A stretch of DNA of 64,000 nucleotides from Asterias rubens (taxonomy: Eukaryota > Echinodermata > Asteroidea > Forcipulatida > Asteriidae). The notes under the pieces are model-generated. The model was not told where the DNA came from, searched no databases, and saw nothing but the letters and a program-made list of their open reading frames with translations. The position numbers were made by a program, and so were the translations under genes. Positions 1 to 12,186 of this stretch are shown one piece after another. Numbering within the stretch: the stretch's first letter is position 1; each line of letters starts with the position of its first letter. Where the stretch lies: assembly GCF_902459465.1 (NCBI RefSeq), contig NW_022985694.1:310001-374000 (forward strand), given 5' to 3'.

Positions 1-2
1 TT

Positions 3-1794
3 GGATGCCCATGCCATCTAATGCATCTTGCAGCTGAGAAGGCTGATGCACAGCTTCCAGTCTCTGTTGAGGACCTTCTTGTGGACATCTTTTTTTATCT
101 TCAAAAGTCCAGCAAGAGAAAGCAAGAGCTTCAGGAGATTCAAAAACTATGTGGTGTTGCTGTGAAGAAAATTGTGAAGCATGTGAGCACTCGATGGCTT
201 TCCCTCTCACAATGCATAAGTAGGTTGCTTGAGCAGTGGCCTGCTTTGCTTAGATATTTCAAAGAACAATCCAAGAGCAACAAACCCAAGAGCACCCTGC
301 CCACTACCAAGAGCACCAAACCCAGCACCAAGAGCACCCTGCCCACTACTAAGAGCACCAAACCCAGCAGCAAGAGCACCCTGCCCACTACAAAGAGCAC
401 CAAACCCAGCAGCAAGAGCACCCTGCCCACTACCAAGAGCACAAAACCCAGCACCAAGAGCACCCTGCCCACTACAAAGAGCACCAAACCAAGCAGCAAG
501 AGCACCCTGCCCACTACCAAGAGCACCAAACCCAGCACCAAGAGCACCCTGCCCACTACAAAGAGCACCAAACCCAGCAGCAAGAGCACCCTGCCCACTA
601 CAAAGAGCACCAAACCCAGCAGCAAGAGCACCCTGCCCACTACCAAGAGCACCAAACCCAGCACCAAGAGCACCCTGCCCACTACAAAGAGCACCAATAG
701 TGGTAGTGAAAACTCCCAACAGAAGGTTATTAGAGAGTTTGACCTGTCAGAGTATCTCTTCCAGCAGGAGAGTCTAGCAAGGTCTAAGCAAGCCCAAGCA
801 CCACCTGCTGAACTGGGCAAGATCTCAAATAAATCAACACAGCAAAATACAGCTGACATGAAAAGATCATTGCCACAACAGAGAGTAGAGAGAGTTTGCA
901 AGAATATGCAGGACATAAACTTCCAAATGTTTTGCTATTTCTTGGATGCTGTTCTGCCAGTCTTTGATAATGCTAATACCTTGTTGCAACTGGACAAGCC
1001 ATGCATCCATATTCTGCTCAGTACCCTACTTCAACAGCTGAAAGATCTGCTCAACTGCTTTGTCAAGCCAGGTGCAGTCACTGCTTCACAGAAAATCTAT
1101 CAAGTGCAGTACCAAAACATTCAGAATCAGAAAAGCGACCAAAGCCTGTTTGTTGGCAGGAAAACAAGGGACTTCATAGAAGCTAACTCACAGAGTAAGG
1201 AACTAGATCTCCCCAATTTCTACTGTGCCATACGTGCCTTCTACAAAACGGCTGTTGACTACATGATCAAGAAATTCCCTTATGAGGATTCTATACTATG
1301 CATGCAGCAGTTGCTGATGTCAAGAAGGGGGGGAAACAGAATTTACCTCTGTTCAGTTTTTCGTCAAGAGGTTTCCCTGCTTGAATCTTAGTCCTATGGA
1401 CAATGACAAGCTGGAGAGACAGTTCATGGCCTACCAAACCAATGACCTGCCAGAAGTCATCACAAGTTGTGACAGGGCAGACAGGCAATGGCATATTATG
1501 AGCCAACAGAGGGATGGCAATGGTCAACTCACATATAACCTCCTGTCCAAGGTGATGCTTGGCATTCTATGCATTTTCCACTCTAATGCAGACTGTGAGC
1601 GAATCTTCAGTCTTGTCACCAAAAACAAGACTGAGTTTCGACCAAACATGAAGACGGAAACCCTCAACAGTTTAATCACACACAAACAGTTTATGGTTGC
1701 CAAGGGTTCGGTGTGCTACCACCAGAAATATAACAGAGCCACTCTACAGAGGGCCAAGTCAGCAACATATGTCAAACTGTCTGGATCCAAGTGA
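3..1794 (+). pseudogene. hAT-family transposase-like gene, 3' part, frameshifted
   Basis: The reading frame is open from the window edge (GCPCHL, then HLAAEKAD), so the 5' part lies outside. Residues near HVSTRWLSLSQC match the conserved tryptophan region of hAT proteins of the ZNF862/SCAND3-like type. After 1381 a second frame encodes the C-terminal hAT dimerisation region (CERIFSLVTKNKTEFRP, then LNSLITHK). The first frame stops at 1391. The two frames join if one base is gained or lost in the seven-G run at 1327-1333. Between the two domains lies a Ser/Thr/Pro/Lys-rich block made of a 42-bp tandem repeat. The catalytic N-terminal half is not visible. The stop follows about 80 residues after the dimerisation motif, as is usual for hAT proteins. 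A single homopolymer indel could be a real mutation or a sequencing error. Family assignment is firm; functional status is uncertain. Confidence 0.8.
290..695 (+). repeat. 42-bp coding minisatellite
   Basis: About ten copies of a 42-bp unit encode a 14-residue unit, STLPTTKSTKPS(T/S)K, inside the hAT-like gene. The unit is a multiple of three and lacks stops in several other frames, which explains the overlapping open frames on both strands here. Copies differ mainly by an ACC/AGC (Thr/Ser) change, so two unit types are interspersed. Confidence 0.93.
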
Positions 1795-2019
1795 ACATGC
1801 ATAATTAAACATAGAGTTGTCTAACAGAATAACAGTGTGCTGGTGATTGTCATTTGTAGACAGGATGCTGCACGAGCCTTACTACATTAATAAACATTTG
1901 TAGCTGTTCTGTTGATGCATACAGGTAAGTTATTTCACAACAATGTCTGAAAATGAGCTAATTAGCATTGTAGAGAGTAATAGAAAGATTGGTTTAGGGA
2001 GCCCAAGCTGCGCTCGCAC

Positions 2020-3212
2020 TTAACGTTTGGGAGATGCTACTCTTTTTTGAAATTCAATGTTGGCATCTCTGCTACTGGAAAGATACTTGGATGGATCATC
2101 AAGCTTGAACTTCTTCAGTGAATGCGCATTCAAGTTCAACAGGAATTCCTGCTTTATATAACAAGACAGGAAGCCCTTGAATAGCTTCTCCTGCTCATCA
2201 TGTGCCTTGAAGATAAGTGGAACTTTTGTCTGGAACAAGCAGACATACGACTTGAGTTGTGGTAAAACAGACTTGTAGAGATGGAGGGTCAGCTGTGTCT
2301 TGTGAGAGTAATAAAAAAACTTCTCAACTATCCTCTTCTTCCTATCTCTGCCTTGCTCTGTGAGATTCTTTGCCGACAGTGTTCTCTGAATACTTTTTAT
2401 TCTGTCTCTTTCTGTTGTGTCCAAGCCATATTTGCGAACAAGTTGAAGGACCACTGCCTGATAGACAAACTTATTTGCAGGTGGAAAAAAACCATAGTAG
2501 AACAGTTGATAGGCATCGATCAATCGCAGTGTAGATACAGCCACATCATAGCATGACAACCATCTGTGCTCTATGAATTGGTCAGGCGTCGTAAATGATA
2601 ATCCAATCATCTCACAGATTTCCCTCAGTGCCTCTTTCAAATCAGGTGACCATTTGAAATCATTATGCAGATCACTGAATAACCGCTCCACAAACTTATC
2701 AAATGGCTTGCAGAACTTCTTTGTCGCGTTGTGGATGTGATGACATATGTCTCCATCTATGTCCACAAGATGGGGTGCCTTATTGTCCCGAATACGCTTC
2801 TCTAACCCTGTCTTGTTTCCGCGCATTACTGCACAGGAATCCATAAGAAGAGATACAAGATTCTTCCATGGAATTTCATGGTCGTGAAAAATTTGTACCA
2901 GCACATTGTAGAGTGACTCTGAATTAACTACAACCAGTTCCACTGATTGGAGGTGCTCTACGATGACACATTTGTCTTCTTCTGAGTAGTAGCTGACGAG
3001 TATGGCTAGCACTTTCTTGTTTCCGCTGCTTGTGGCTTCATCTATGTTCAGGGAGAATGAACTGCTCTTGATATTATGAAGTGTCTTCTCCATGACAGTT
3101 TTCTTTAAGCCGTACTGCATCTTGTATGAAGCTGTAGTCCTGTCCATGGTGAGGTCATCAAGGACTTTCTTATCCTTCACAAGCTCTTTAGCAGTGTCTA
3201 TTAGGACAGCCC
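2020..3212 (-). pseudogene. BED/hAT-like gene, 3' part of last exon, cut by Harbinger insertion
   Basis: This is the C-terminal ~395 residues of a hAT-like protein. It has SLNIDEATSSGNKKVLAILVSYYS (an RNase-H-like core with an Asp), LLMDSCAVMRGNKTGLE, DGDICHHIHNATKKFC and EHRWLSCYDVA. These blocks are typical of widespread animal proteins with an N-terminal BED finger and a hAT-like body. Residues upstream of GAVLIDTAKELV are replaced by Harbinger terminal sequence at 3213. The missing upstream codons are found 8 kb away at 11207-11264, directly beyond the other end of that transposon, so the exon was once continuous. The remaining frame is open to its stop. Without the insertion the gene might have been intact. 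Confidence 0.75.
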
Positions 3213-3608
3213 CCGATTTCACGAAGCGCTGCGACGCGTCGCAAGTGCAAGTTGCGACCGGTTACACGTCGTAAGTTGCGATGCGTATATATCGATTTCA
3301 TGAAAGTTACGATGCGTCGGATACGTCGCAAGTTCCTTGACAACGAGGAAGAACACGTCGTAAAAAGTTGCGACTACCCAAAGGGTCGTCTTACGATGCG
3401 ATATCTCATTGATAGCGCACAAATACATGCAAAATGGCGTTAATGCTGCTTGCAAAGAGCGTTGCGGAGAGAAAGACTTTTTCGCGACAGAACTAACCCT
3501 CTCGACAGTCTAACTGACGATGAAATATTCCGTCGGTATAGATTTACCAGACGGGGTATTTATCACATCGTCGACATGGTTCGTGGAGACATTGAACGTG
3601 TCACAAGG

Positions 3609-4722
3609 GTAAGCTTTTAAACGTCCAATGACGGCTGGCCCCTTTTAGTTTTTGTTTTAAATTTCCATATAGAACTATAGGCCTAAATAAAATAATGTTT
3701 GGGTGATATGGGGGGGTGGGAGGGGTGCAACAAACTAATCGTTGTCTGATGAGAGACAACGTGATTTTACGTCTATTTTTACAATGCCGCCCTCTTGTGG
3801 ATTGACCCTCACGCGGCGGCGGCTGATGACTGCCGACTGATCATTAACCAACCCACACACAATGATCTTTAGCCTTCAGTCAAGGCCCAGCTGCCGCCCA
3901 GAGCGCAACCACACCTCTCAGCACGAACAAGACTGGTACCAGCGGGGAACTCCCCCATCTTTTTTTTCGTTCTAGACAGTGGTGGCGCTGTTGGTTTGGG
4001 CAGCAAACTCAAGTTTCTGAAATATTATTGTTAAATACCAATACATTGTAGCTCTCTTTAAAAAAATATCCTGATTTGTTTATAATTATTCCCTTCAAGT
4101 TTTTATTTATTTATCAATTTCCTTTTTTCTTCTTTTTTTGTAAAGTAAAACTACTAATAAACCAACCCACAAAACTCTTCCACACTATGTCCAATCCAAA
4201 CAAAGTTGGCCAATCAAAATGAATTATATAAAGTTATATCTGGTTATGAAACAAAAAGGATCCTAAAAAGCATAGGGCACAGAGATACACATGAGAGAAA
4301 ACTAAGAAATACCAGTTTATGATTAGAGGAAACCCCCAATAGGGAACATTGGGCCAGCATATAATGTCCTATACCAATGTATATTACTGACACAAAGAAA
4401 TTAAGTCAGATAGACATATGAAAATAAGTTTCTTTATTTACACCAGAAATAAGCTTATTCTAATACAAACAACTAGTTTTGACCACTCTTCACAGACTGT
4501 TTATATTAAATTTGACCAGCTTTTTCAAACATGAAACAAAAAATACACTTTATTATAACACACAAAATATTTTACTGCTTAAAAATTTGTTTATTTTATA
4601 GTAAAAGGGCATGATAAGTTCTCTATTATTTCTATCACATGAAATATCACATGAAATATTGGTAAACCCTTGCAACATGGAGAGTAATATAAACTTGCCA
4701 TAAAGGATTTGGGTACCTTTTC
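3609..4722. other. Transposase intron 1, no gene seen
   Basis: AT-rich intron sequence of the Harbinger transposase. I see no coding exon, RNA gene or clear repeat before the foldback element starting at 4723. A G-run (ggggggtggg) lies near 3711. Confidence 0.5.
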
Positions 4723-5180
4723 AAAATGTCCATAGATTTACATTAAACTTACAGGGTTTGAAGATACAATGTAATGATAGTGGAAAGCTCCCCTTCAAAT
4801 ATTACTTACTGAGGTGCTGCAGTTTTTGAGAAATGAGTAAAACAATGTCATGAAAATACGTTGGTAAATGATTAAAATAATTTTCGTCTCATGAGACGAC
4901 AATAGGAGACTTTCCAACGCTAGGTGGCAGCAGACATACCGGGTAAATTTCCATTGTTTACGTAGTTCTGAACATGCGCATAATTCTGAGAACAATGGAT
5001 TTACCCGGTAAGTCTGCTGCCCTCTATCGTCCCAGAAAGTCTCCCATTATTTTCATGCCACTGTTTTACTCATTTCCCCAAACTACAGCACCTCGGCACG
5101 TAATATTTTCAGGGAAGCTTTCTACTATCATTATCTTCAAACTGTGTAAGTTTAGTGTAAATCTGTGGACATTGTGTTTG
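4723..5180. mobile_element. Foldback MITE with a second hairpin nested in it
   Basis: The arms are long imperfect inverted repeats: aatgtccatagatttaca on the left pairs with tgtaaatctgtggacatt on the right. They continue through gaaatgagtaaaac/gttttactcatttc. Nested inside, about 4903-5046, is another inverted repeat (gagactttcc ... ggcagcaga ... ttacccgg / ccgggtaa ... ctgctgcc ... gaaagtctcc) next to a catgag palindrome. I recall such elements as abundant in sea stars. It lies in intron 1, ending about 50 bp before exon 2. Confidence 0.75.
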
Positions 5181-6904
5181 TCCTACAAAACTATGAAATG
5201 AAATGCTGAAAGTGTTTTTCTTTTCACAGCGTAGCAATGCAATTCCAGCTCACATGAAGGTACTGACAGCATTAAGGTTTTATGCCACAAGTTCATTTTA
5301 CACTGTGCATGGAGACCTTCATACCGTCAGTGTACCATCAGTGGATAGTACATGGAGTAACACGGGCATTTTGCAGACTGGCAAACGTAGTCATCAGGTT
5401 TCCTGCAAACTTGCAAGAGGAAATGCAAAAAAAAAGAGAATTTTTTGCACTGGCCAACTTCCCTGATGTGATTGGAGCAGTTGACTGCAGCCACATTCGC
5501 CTCTATGGAGCACCATTAGGTGATAATGAACATCTGTTTGTCAACAGAAAAGGGTTCCACAGCATAAACGCCCAAGTGATCTGTGATGCGAAGTTTAACA
5601 TCATAAATGTGGTTGCCAGATGGCCGGGGAGTATGCATGACAGTGCTATTTTTCATGGAAGCCGTATCAGTGACAGATTTGAAAATGGGAGGTTTGTCAG
5701 AAATTTTCTTTCTACCTGGTGTACAAAAGAAAAAGAAAAACAATTTCATCCAAATTAAACATCTGAAATTTGCACAAAGTGAGGGAAATTGTTTGCAGAA
5801 ATTAGCTAACATCACCATGCCTTTTTATATTGAACATTACAAAAATTTTAATAGGAATAAACATAAAATAAAACTTAAAAATCAAATGTCCGATTGTATT
5901 GGTACAGTATTCACAATTTTATCAGTTTGTAAGCTCACTGTTTCTGAAGATCATGCCAGTACCAGTCTTCATGGGATGTTTCCTTCTGAAATCCTGTCAA
6001 AGGCGAAAAAAACAGAAGATGAAGATACACTGTATATAGTTTGTTGACACAACTCAAATTGAAATAATGTGTCTATATAGTACAAATGTGCAAGGTTTTC
6101 AACTATTTTCTCGTGACTCAGACAACAGATTAAGCCAAACTTTGTTTTTTTGTTTTTTGTCAACACTGAACCAAACAAAGTAACAATGTTTCAATCATCT
6201 TTATAAATCCTTAGCTTTACCTAATCACAAAAAAGTAATACATATTTATCTACCTGCAACCAGATTCCATGGAGTTCTCATTGGCGACACAGGGTATGCC
6301 CTTCGTCCATGGCTGATGACCCCTGTACAATATCCAGCAACAAATGCTGAAAGAAGATACAATAGGTATAGTAGTTTAATATTGATTTAAGCCTCCATTA
6401 CTATTAACAAACTATCAGTTACAATATAATTGATAGTGAGTTCATGTGGCAGGTTTAAATTATTATCGCAATGTTATGACATAAATAAATAAATTGCAAT
6501 ATTAAAGAAAGATAAACAATACATAACATACTTGTTTCAAATTTTCGTGCATTTTTTTGCCTCAGGAGTCATAGACGAACACGGGTTGTCATTGAGCAAA
6601 CCTTTGGACAGCTCAAGAGAAGATTTCCTTGCCTTTCCCTTGGAATGAGGGTATCCCCAGAAAGGGCATGCTTCATCATAAAAGCTTGTTGTGTACTCTT
6701 TAACATCTCCAAGAGTCTCAGGGAGCCTGAATTTGATGGTGATCTTGATGAAGATGCAGACGACAACTATGAAGATGAAGGCATTCAGTACAACGGCCCT
6801 TTGCATGATGGCACAGTCAAGAGGAACGAACTAATCAATCGCTATTTCTAACTGGAAGAGAACAAGATTTGTCAGGGGTTGTAAATAAGCGATTAAAAGG
6901 GTAG

Positions 6905-7022
6905 CGACGAGTTCTTAAACGGCAGTTAAAACCGGCAGGGTCATGGCATGTGTTCGACGAGGGCCTTTTTTTGACGGCAAAAAAACATGCAAGGTTTTAA
7001 ACGGCCGTTTAAGAACAAGTCA
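6905..7022. repeat. Short foldback repeat
   Basis: gacgagttcttaaacggc near 6907 pairs with gccgtttaagaacaagtc near 7003 across a short loop. It has no coding content and lies just after the transposase stop. Confidence 0.6.
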
Positions 7023-7881
7023 CTAGTCTTTTATTCCCATTCATAAATACCTTTTTGGTTTAAAAAAGCATAATAAATCATAAAGTAAGAAACTCTGTTA
7101 AGCTTATCCATTTCCGACGTGCTTGAGCTCCGTGTGTTGCATTGTTATGACTGAGACAACAGTTTTCGAATCTGTTCGTGCGCATATAGTTTTGGTGCAA
7201 GGTGTCTCATTTTCCTTTCACACACAGCACGGCCAACTAACCAACAGCGCCCGCATCGCCCGTAACAAGAAACGTCTTGCACCAAGACTAGCCCAGAGTA
7301 TCCACTCACAACCGGTTATAAACACTGGTCATTATTAAAGGTTTAAACACCCCCACATTTTTTATTTGCAGTTCACATTTTCTCAACCCTTGCGCATTAT
7401 TCTGATATTGGCAGAAAATTACTATATTTCTCCTTCAAATTTGTCAAAAGCAAGCTTGCAACTACCAAATTTAATTGCAGTACACTATGTGCACCCGGGC
7501 AGAAGTAAATTTGAATATGGGACGCAGACGCGCTATATTTTTCGCTGTTCCACTCGAGCTTGTGTGATAACTTGTATAATCCCTAGACTTGGGCCTAGGG
7601 GAGAGGGGTCAAGGAGCTGAATTTGACACACTGTTCGGTTTTTTTTCGAATTCTTTGGCACTAAAAACACAAAAAAATCCACATACATGATTCATTATTG
7701 TGTTCTCTTTTCCTTGAGACTGAATGTGTCTTTTAATGATTTTCTTTTAAGAACAAACACAATTCTTTTTATACAATTATGTAAATAGGTATACAGTAAA
7801 CAGACCATGATATTTTTTTGTTAGAAATTACATGTACAACTGAAATTACTAATCAAAAAGGAAAGCTTCAGAACCTCTGTT
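7023..7881. other. Intergenic part of the Harbinger element, no gene seen
   Basis: This stretch between the two Harbinger genes contains only short open frames without recognisable motifs. AT-rich stretches increase toward the MITE at 7882. Confidence 0.4.
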
Positions 7882-8256
7882 AAAGACACTGGACACTATT
7901 GGTAATTGTTAAAGACCAGTCTTCTCACTTGGTGTATCTCAACATGAGCATTAGAATAAGTTGTGTACTTTAAGATTTGAAATGCAACGTTAGGAGAATA
8001 TAAAGTGTTGAAGTTTGAATAAAATGTTGTATTGACATCATCCAATTGGCACACTCAGTTATTTTTATCAAATACATGAACTAGGATGTCTAGAAATGGC
8101 CTTTTGCACCCGCTGCCCCCCCCCCCCCCCCAAACCCAAAACAAAAATGTCTGGTAACAACCAACCTCTCCCCATTATACGTTACCAAGTAAGGTTTTAT
8201 GCTAATAAATATTTTGAGTAATTACCAAGTGTCCACTGCCTTTAAAGCTTTGACTG
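7882..8256. mobile_element. MITE of a common sea-star-type family
   Basis: It starts ggacactattggtaattg and ends attaccaagtgtccactgcc, so the termini form an inverted repeat of about 20 bp. A run of 14-16 C lies near 8117-8132. A partial copy of the same family occurs at 14258-14435. Family identity is from memory. Confidence 0.7.
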
Positions 8257-8537
8257 AAACTATAAAGTAATTCCCGCAATAATTATGGGCAAATTAAGAG
8301 GATGTTAAACGAAACCTCCCCCCACCCCCCAAGAAAAAAATAAAAATATAAATGAAGAAACAACTTATTTATATTATTTAATAATATATTACTTTAATAA
8401 TTTATCAATTAAATAATTTATTTATATTATTTAACAATTTTGTTTATTTCTAGCTAAGTCAACAATTATCCATTAAAATATGGCAAGGCTCTGTCCAAAA
8501 CAAGGTAGACCAACACAAACATCTTCAAATAAAACAA

Positions 8538-10948
8538 TTAACCCTCATTCACTAGTGTCATCCCATTTTCCTGCAGCTTCACATTTAACAAGACACTTAA
8601 GGTTTGGCTGATATTAGCCAAAGCTTCTGCAATCTGTTTAGAGACGCCTAACTGTTCCTTTGCTACTACCAACCTTTCCTTTTCAACATTATATATGGCA
8701 TTATTAGGTATCCTTGTACATGTACTGAGTTTGGTGGTCAGCTTTGGTTTCTTTGCCACCACAGGCATATCCTCTTCCTCTTCCTCCCCCTCCGGCTCAC
8801 ACTCATCTTCTCCACCATCTTCAACAACCGCCTGTCTTGCATCTTCGGCAGCTATTACTGTGGAAGTTGTAAAGTGAAGAATTAGACAAATTACGTGCAA
8901 GTTCAATACCATGGTAGCAAATTTTATAGTTGAAAAAAATATTATCCTCATGAATAGTTAGTTAAAAAGAAAATGTAGTTACCATATGCCACATTGTTGA
9001 TCATGGCCACGTCCTCATTAAGGTCCGTCTCACCATCTTCATGGTTAACAATGCCATCCTTGGCAATGGGGTCCAACACATCCAGTACAATATCATACGT
9101 CTTGTTTGGTTTGGGCTTCGGACCCCCTCCTGAAAGCAAAAACAAGTAAATTATTTCAGAGCAGTTCATCACCCACTTTCATGGCACTGTATAATAAAAA
9201 CACTGGAAGTAGTAAAGGTTTTTATACCACCCTCCAGTACGAGCATCTGATTGGTGGATAACGTTGGTTATTACACGAGCACGAGTGGAATTCAAAAAAA
9301 TATTGTGCTTGCGCGTCTCATATTAAATGAGGCGAAGACCGAGTTATACTTTTAAGGTGCTTCTGTAAACCCAGTGTGGTTTATGTAAATGGCTGAGGGC
9401 AGAGATGGTTTTTGTGAATGATGAGCTTGGTGTGTGTTACTTCACATGTATATTTGCATAACAGGTTGTAAGCCCCCCACCCCCCCCCCCCCCCCCGCAA
9501 ATCCCCACAGAGCGGAGCTGAGATGGATAAAATGGAATGAAATACATTGCACGGTAAATAGGGATAAATAAGTACCCCGAAAAAGGAAAACTTACTCACC
9601 TGTCTTGGAAAACTCTTGGTGGTAAGCCTTGGCCTTGCTGGCCACATCTGACCACTTATGACGGATCTTATCATGATCACGCTTGCGTCCCCCACTCGCA
9701 ACAAGAACTTCTGATAACTGTTTCCAGTGTTCAGTCTTCACACTCTCCACACCTGCATCGGCCTTCTTTCCCTTCGTGTTCGTTCCAAATAACGCGGCTG
9801 TATTTGCTTTCACAAAGGCACACAAAACCGCCACTTCTTCATGCTCCCAGTTTGGTGAGCGGTCAGACGTTTTAGTGTTTCTGCACACATTTTGTTTATA
9901 TCGGCAAAAAAGTGCACAAAGTTACATTAGCCTACAACAGTCATGACAGTCATCAAATGTAAATAAAAACCAAGTAAGTCGCAAGCATTGCTGAGTTTTC
10001 TCTAACATGACTAAGTAATAAATTTGATATGGTATTTTATAAGGCTATAATTATATATTTATAAATAATTTATATTAATTTTGGTTTTTACCCACACACT
10101 GATGTGTGTTAGTTAGCACTGTATACTCAGTACTTTCCCCTGAGTCCTGTGAAAAAATAACACAGGCATGTTACTCGGGTGGGATTGGAACCCACAACCC
10201 TCCTGACGCTTGCAATTCTAGAGCAATAATTTATGGTATTTTTATTATAGCATATTCTGATGATGATAGTGACTCGTTTTGTGACAGTTTTTGATTGTCA
10301 TGAATGAATTGATTGATGCCCAACACATTTTTTGTGTGCTACCCTCAGGCTCTGGTCAGTCGGTGCTCTACAAAGATTCATTTCATGTCATCTAAATTGT
10401 AATTATTGACATATTATTTTAAATAAATAAAATAACTGTCAGGACAGTGAGTCTGACACTCAGTGTAGCAGATTGTTATATTTTGCAAGAACCAAATTGT
10501 TTCACTTGATTGAAGTTGCTGTCGAATGTTGTAAATCGTTTCCTCGCTCCACAAAACAAAAACGAGAACAACACGCTAAACGATACATAACGTTAAACAA
10601 AGTTACATGTACGTACACTTTTTTCATGTTTTTGCTGCAGCGGGCTGATACTTGGTTCAGTAACAACAACGAACAGTTGACCTTTTTATCGTAGCAACTG
10701 ACTGACTGTGTAACAGTGTAATGTAATAATTTGCACTCGGAATACTTGAATGTAGTCTCTAAGAATGACACCCAAAAGATCGACACAATTCTACTCAACA
10801 ACAATACTTACTTTGAGTGAGTACTTTCAGCGCCTTTCACAACTTCAGCAGACGACATTTCACTCGCTTTCACTCTACTCCAATCATTTTCCACGATTTC
10901 TCGCCAGTGCGTCCATGTGTGCGTGGAACGGTACTGAGTGTCTGCCAT
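8538..10948 (-). CDS. Harbinger Myb/SANT-like DNA-binding protein (NAIF1-like), four exons, intact
   Basis: Exons on the minus strand are 10948-10812, 9880-9600, 9129-8983 and 8857-8538. Donors are gtaagt, gtgagt and gtaact; all acceptors end in ag. The exons sum to 885 nt, an uninterrupted 294-residue frame. Exon 2 carries the Myb/SANT-like domain (SPNWEHEEVAVLCAFVK, KWSDVASKAKAYHQEF). Exon 4 has an acidic stretch (EPEGEEEEEDMP), a basic patch (KKPKLTTK) and a leucine-rich C-terminal helix. In Harbinger systems a Myb-like partner brings the transposase to the nucleus and to the transposon ends; I infer that role here. The start ATG at 10948 begins MADTQYRSTH, just inside the right terminus. 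Its intact state contrasts with the broken transposase. Confidence 0.8.
10095..10225 (-). mobile_element. tRNA-derived SINE relic
   Basis: gcactgtatactcagtactttcc, then cgggtgggattggaacccac, read on the minus strand, is a tRNA-like B box region with a conserved tail. A related sequence (gtgggttcgaaacccac on the minus strand) is present at 33060-33175 and in its inverted copy. It has no intact cloverleaf and lies in an intron of the Myb-like gene. Confidence 0.5.
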
Positions 10949-11206
10949 CTTGAATGAATTATATACGACTGTTCCATGACCCAAGTTGCAACAACACGAA
11001 ACAGCCGTACAACTTTAATAGTTCATCCTCGTCCAAAGGGTTGTTTTTATTAAGAGTGAAAATGGTTTGAGTTGCAACTCGTCGCGCTTACGACGTGTTT
11101 GGTGAAATGGATTGTGGAACTCGTCGCAGCCGCGACGTGTCGTAGTCTGCGACACATCGCAAACCCTACGATGCTTCGCTACTTGCGATGAGTTTCGTGA
11201 AATCGG

Positions 11207-11562
11207 AGGCAGGTGCCATAGTGAAGGGGAGGTTGTGCTCAGCTAGTACACCCAATATCACTGCCTTTTAATAAAAACAAAAGAAAAACACAGTGCATTT
11301 TAATAATTGAAAACACAAATTCAAAATGATGTCAACAAGTTTGTTAACCTAAAAGTCTAATGCTAGAATAAACAAAATGTCACAATGTAACCAATACATA
11401 TTACAACTAAATGAATGATCACCTGTGCCTGTGCTAATCTGTCGGCCCTGGTAACTCTAAGCTTTGCTGGCTCTGTTGGATTTCTTGTGTCTACTCCAAT
11501 GTCTCCAGGATGCAAAAGGAGAGGATTCAAACCATATGGAGGGGTGCTTCTGGAGGATTGAC
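11207..11562 (-). pseudogene. BED/hAT-like gene, exon 2 and 5' stub of exon 3
   Basis: Exon 2 (11562-11423) follows a ccacag acceptor, ends CAG|gtgatc and encodes SSRSTPPYGLNPLLLHPG, then RVTRADRLAQAQ. Exon 3 begins at 11264 after ttaaaag, in phase 0, with AVILGVLAEHNLPFTMAPA, and is cut at 11207 by the Harbinger end. These segments link the BED-finger exon at 12.2-12.5 kb to the body at 2020-3212. The TPPYGL and ILGVLAEHxLPFT blocks are familiar from members of this family. The boundaries are my reading of splice signals and phase. Confidence 0.65.
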
Positions 11563-12176
11563 CTGTGGAAAAAGTATATTTGAAACCATTGTTAACATAT
11601 TAAAATTAAAACAACACTGGCTCGAAAGATATTGGTATGCAACGCACTAATATTCACAACAGATTAAATAAATAAAACAGAGGTAAGGTTCCCAAAACAA
11701 CAGCAAATAGAAAAAAAAACAACAACTTGCTTTTTCACTATTTGGCCCAAATTTCTGCCCTGAATAATACTTTTTCATAAACAATTATTTTTTATGTGTT
11801 TGCGATTTGAGGATCGGTTGTATAGCACATCTTTTGCAATGAAATGTTCGTGATTTAATGACCAACGACGGCGCACACTGGGAAAATATTATGCGGCGAG
11901 AGCGATGCGTTTATGAGTACGAGGTTATAATTTAACATTGAATATAACTAGAACGAGGTTGAGATTAGACTCCACAAAGTGCATTTTCCAACCCCGGAAA
12001 TTCGAGTTGTATGTGACAACGTACATTGTGCATGTGGAGGATACGATGATTACAATACAACAAGGTTCGTCACTCAAGCAAGTAAAAAAAAAAAAAGATC
12101 AACAATCTATAAAATTATTAAGACACAACCTAATATTAAAATAATAGAAACAAAGCTCATAATTACCGTGTTCTAC
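11563..12176. other. Intron region of the BED/hAT-like gene
   Basis: AT-rich sequence between the BED exon and exon 2. A small additional exon may be hidden here, since the strongest donor at 12177 does not match the phase of exon 2. I could not identify one. Confidence 0.4.
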
Positions 12177-12186
12177 CACTGATAAC

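Larger units (their letters stand above)
3434..6851 (+). pseudogene. HARBI1-like DDE transposase, four exons, two frameshifts
   Basis: Exon 1 (to 3608, donor gtaagc) encodes RDRTNPLDSLTDDEIFRRYR, then GIYHIVDMVRGDIERVTR. Exon 2 (5230-5691) encodes VLTALRFYATSSF and then VIGAVDCSHI (first Asp) and WPGSMHDSAIF. Exon 3 (6264-6365) encodes [14 protein letters not shown] (second Asp). Exon 4 (6566-6851) encodes VVIEQTFGQLKRRFPCL (Glu) and an acidic tail. Splice phases agree at all three introns. Two defects are visible: the ATG at 3434 is out of frame with the conserved part of exon 1, where a TAA at 3441 blocks the conserved frame, and exon 2 changes frame near 5335-5350. The enzyme would cut and paste the element; this copy looks inactive. 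Confidence 0.85.
3213..11206. mobile_element. PIF/Harbinger DNA transposon, ~8.0 kb
   Basis: The ends share a 13-bp inverted repeat, CCGATTTCACGAA at 3213 and its reverse complement ending at 11206. Both ends continue inward with many copies of GCGACG/TCGCAA-like motifs. Inside are the two genes expected of a Harbinger element in convergent order: a DDE transposase (+, about 3434-6851) and a Myb/SANT-like protein (-, 8538-10948). The element sits in exon 3 of a BED/hAT-like gene and separates codons that were adjacent. A clean 3-bp target duplication is not obvious; GCC/GCT read on the minus strand is the best candidate, so each boundary may be off by up to 3 bp. Confidence 0.85.

Noticed and set aside
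140..916. Long minus-strand and alternative plus-strand frames over the minisatellite (140-916, 207-719, 229-777)
   Set aside because: They are open only because the 42-bp unit lacks stops in several frames; composition is repetitive and no motif is present.
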